64,000 nt of DNA from NCBI GenBank assembly GCA_914767715.1, contig OU612072.1, positions 7,254,001 to 7,318,000 on the forward strand, read 5' to 3'. The stretch comes from Membranipora membranacea (lineage: Eukaryota > Bryozoa > Gymnolaemata > Cheilostomatida > Membraniporidae). Of the stretch, positions 63,057 through 64,000 are shown in pieces. The translations under genes were made by a program, and so were the position numbers. Numbering within the stretch: the first letter of the stretch is position 1; each line of letters starts with the position of its first letter. The notes beneath the pieces are model-generated. The model was given only the letters and a program-made list of their open reading frames with translations. It searched no databases and was not told the origin of the DNA.

Positions 63057-64000
63057 CTGAAAACAATCGAAAGTTGAAATTAGGTATTGAAAGCGAACGA
63101 AAATGCTTTCCGGAAGAAAATTACCAACGAGAAGATAAAAATGTGCAACGAGGATCATGAGGAGCCCCACAAGCTCTTGCAGACCCATGATATCTTACCA
63201 ATCATTGCTTTTGCATTAGCAAAATGCGAAGGTCTTTCAGGGCCGGAGTTTAGAAGGAATTATAGGGGAGGAAAAAGTCCGAGGCGAGTGCAAATTATTA
63301 CAAGGCGAGGTGTTGTTAGCTGCTTTCCAATCAATTTAAGGTAAATAATTAGCAAATGGTACTCCAAGAGGAGCTGATTCTGACATGGATTATCCAAATA
63401 TAGTGTTTTCAGGCCACTGCATTTAGCTATCAAGGGGAGGCAGTGCCTCTCTGCCTCCCCTAGAACCACGGGCCTGTCTTTACATTTCTTACTTACTACG
63501 TCAATTTTGTTGAAGATGCCAATCATATAGATAGCTAGAAAGCCAAAACACCAGTAACCGAAGCAATATTATAGATAAGCAGACTAATAATTGAAACTGA
63601 ATATTCTATTACTGATTTTCTATCTAGGCTTTGATCAGGCAAGTAAAGAGACTTGCTTGTGGTCAAAGACAGCTTGTTATGCTCTATGATTTCGTAAATT
63701 CATTAAATAAGCAGTAGCCAGACTACATTTGTTGTATTTTTGTTTCACTCATACCAGGGGGATTCAAATCCTGAGCTTTGCATATAATGTGTTGCGCGCA
63801 GTGGCACATCGCCCTGGGCATGAACAGCTTAGGGCTTTCAGGGCTCTGCTAGCTTTCCCAGCGAGAAATTTGGAGAGTAATTTAGGGTCTACAGGTGAAT
63901 TCCATTGTCAGTTTGCATATATAAGCGGCTAGATCATCAATAAAAATCAACTCTATATTCTGGAATTCCCCACCTTAGATGAATATAAGGGGAAATCTGA
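63057..64000. other. Right edge, no supported gene
   Basis: Expected position of exon 1 of the unit C gene on the minus strand, but no helix-turn-helix frame is visible. Open frames here show no recognisable protein, and the sequence does not match the corresponding part of unit B. Confidence 0.4.

Overview
The window is metazoan nuclear DNA: AT-rich, with GT-AG introns of a few hundred bp to about 2 kb, multi-exon genes whose splice phases can be followed by eye, and many mobile elements. The domain set (OTU protease, B-box, coiled coil, beta-propeller, KDZ transposase) and the compact introns suggest an invertebrate, perhaps a sponge or cnidarian; the lineage is inference.

Three things make up the window. 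(1) At the left edge, positions 1-2413, is the 5' part of a minus-strand gene built from repeated phase 1-1 exons that each carry a PLSVSS...VPTP-type motif. (2) A tandem array with a period of about 16.8 kb fills the rest: unit A (about 2717-39007), unit B (39008-55808) and unit C (55809 to the end, cut off). Each unit carries one minus-strand gene. The unit B gene reads intact through 13 exons and encodes 1036 residues: pogo/CENP-B-like helix-turn-helix, OTU cysteine protease, Cys-rich segment, PLS/PTP segment, B-box-like finger, coiled coils, beta-propeller and an acidic tail. Unit A is a decayed copy with a stop, an indel-shortened exon, a retroelement insertion and a truncated propeller. 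Unit C has exons 2-13; exon 1 is not in the window. Between B and C the introns are almost identical, yet the propeller exon differs at about 45 of 240 residues, concentrated at positions that also vary in A. This looks like a diversifying recognition surface.

(3) Unit A is split by a 19.75-kb DNA transposon, 13051-32800. It has 25-bp imperfect terminal inverted repeats, an 8-bp target duplication (AATTTTGT), a near-empty counterpart in unit B at about 49300, and subterminal tandem arrays at both ends. It carries a spliced KDZ-superfamily transposase (16291-20125, 557 residues) and an eight-exon gene for a DUF3987-like P-loop protein (22753-29388, 558 residues). A dead Ty3/Gypsy fragment with a 3' LTR lies between them. 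A cluster of inverted repeats (14209-15106) lies near its left end. The KDZ plus DUF3987 pairing in one bounded element is the best candidate here for an undescribed system.

The inter-genic parts of the array (32809-39007 and 49306-55808) hold decayed LINE reverse transcriptase pieces and a few conserved candidate exons that I cannot assign. All exon structures were derived by hand from splice signals, reading-frame continuity and comparison of the copies; no search was run.
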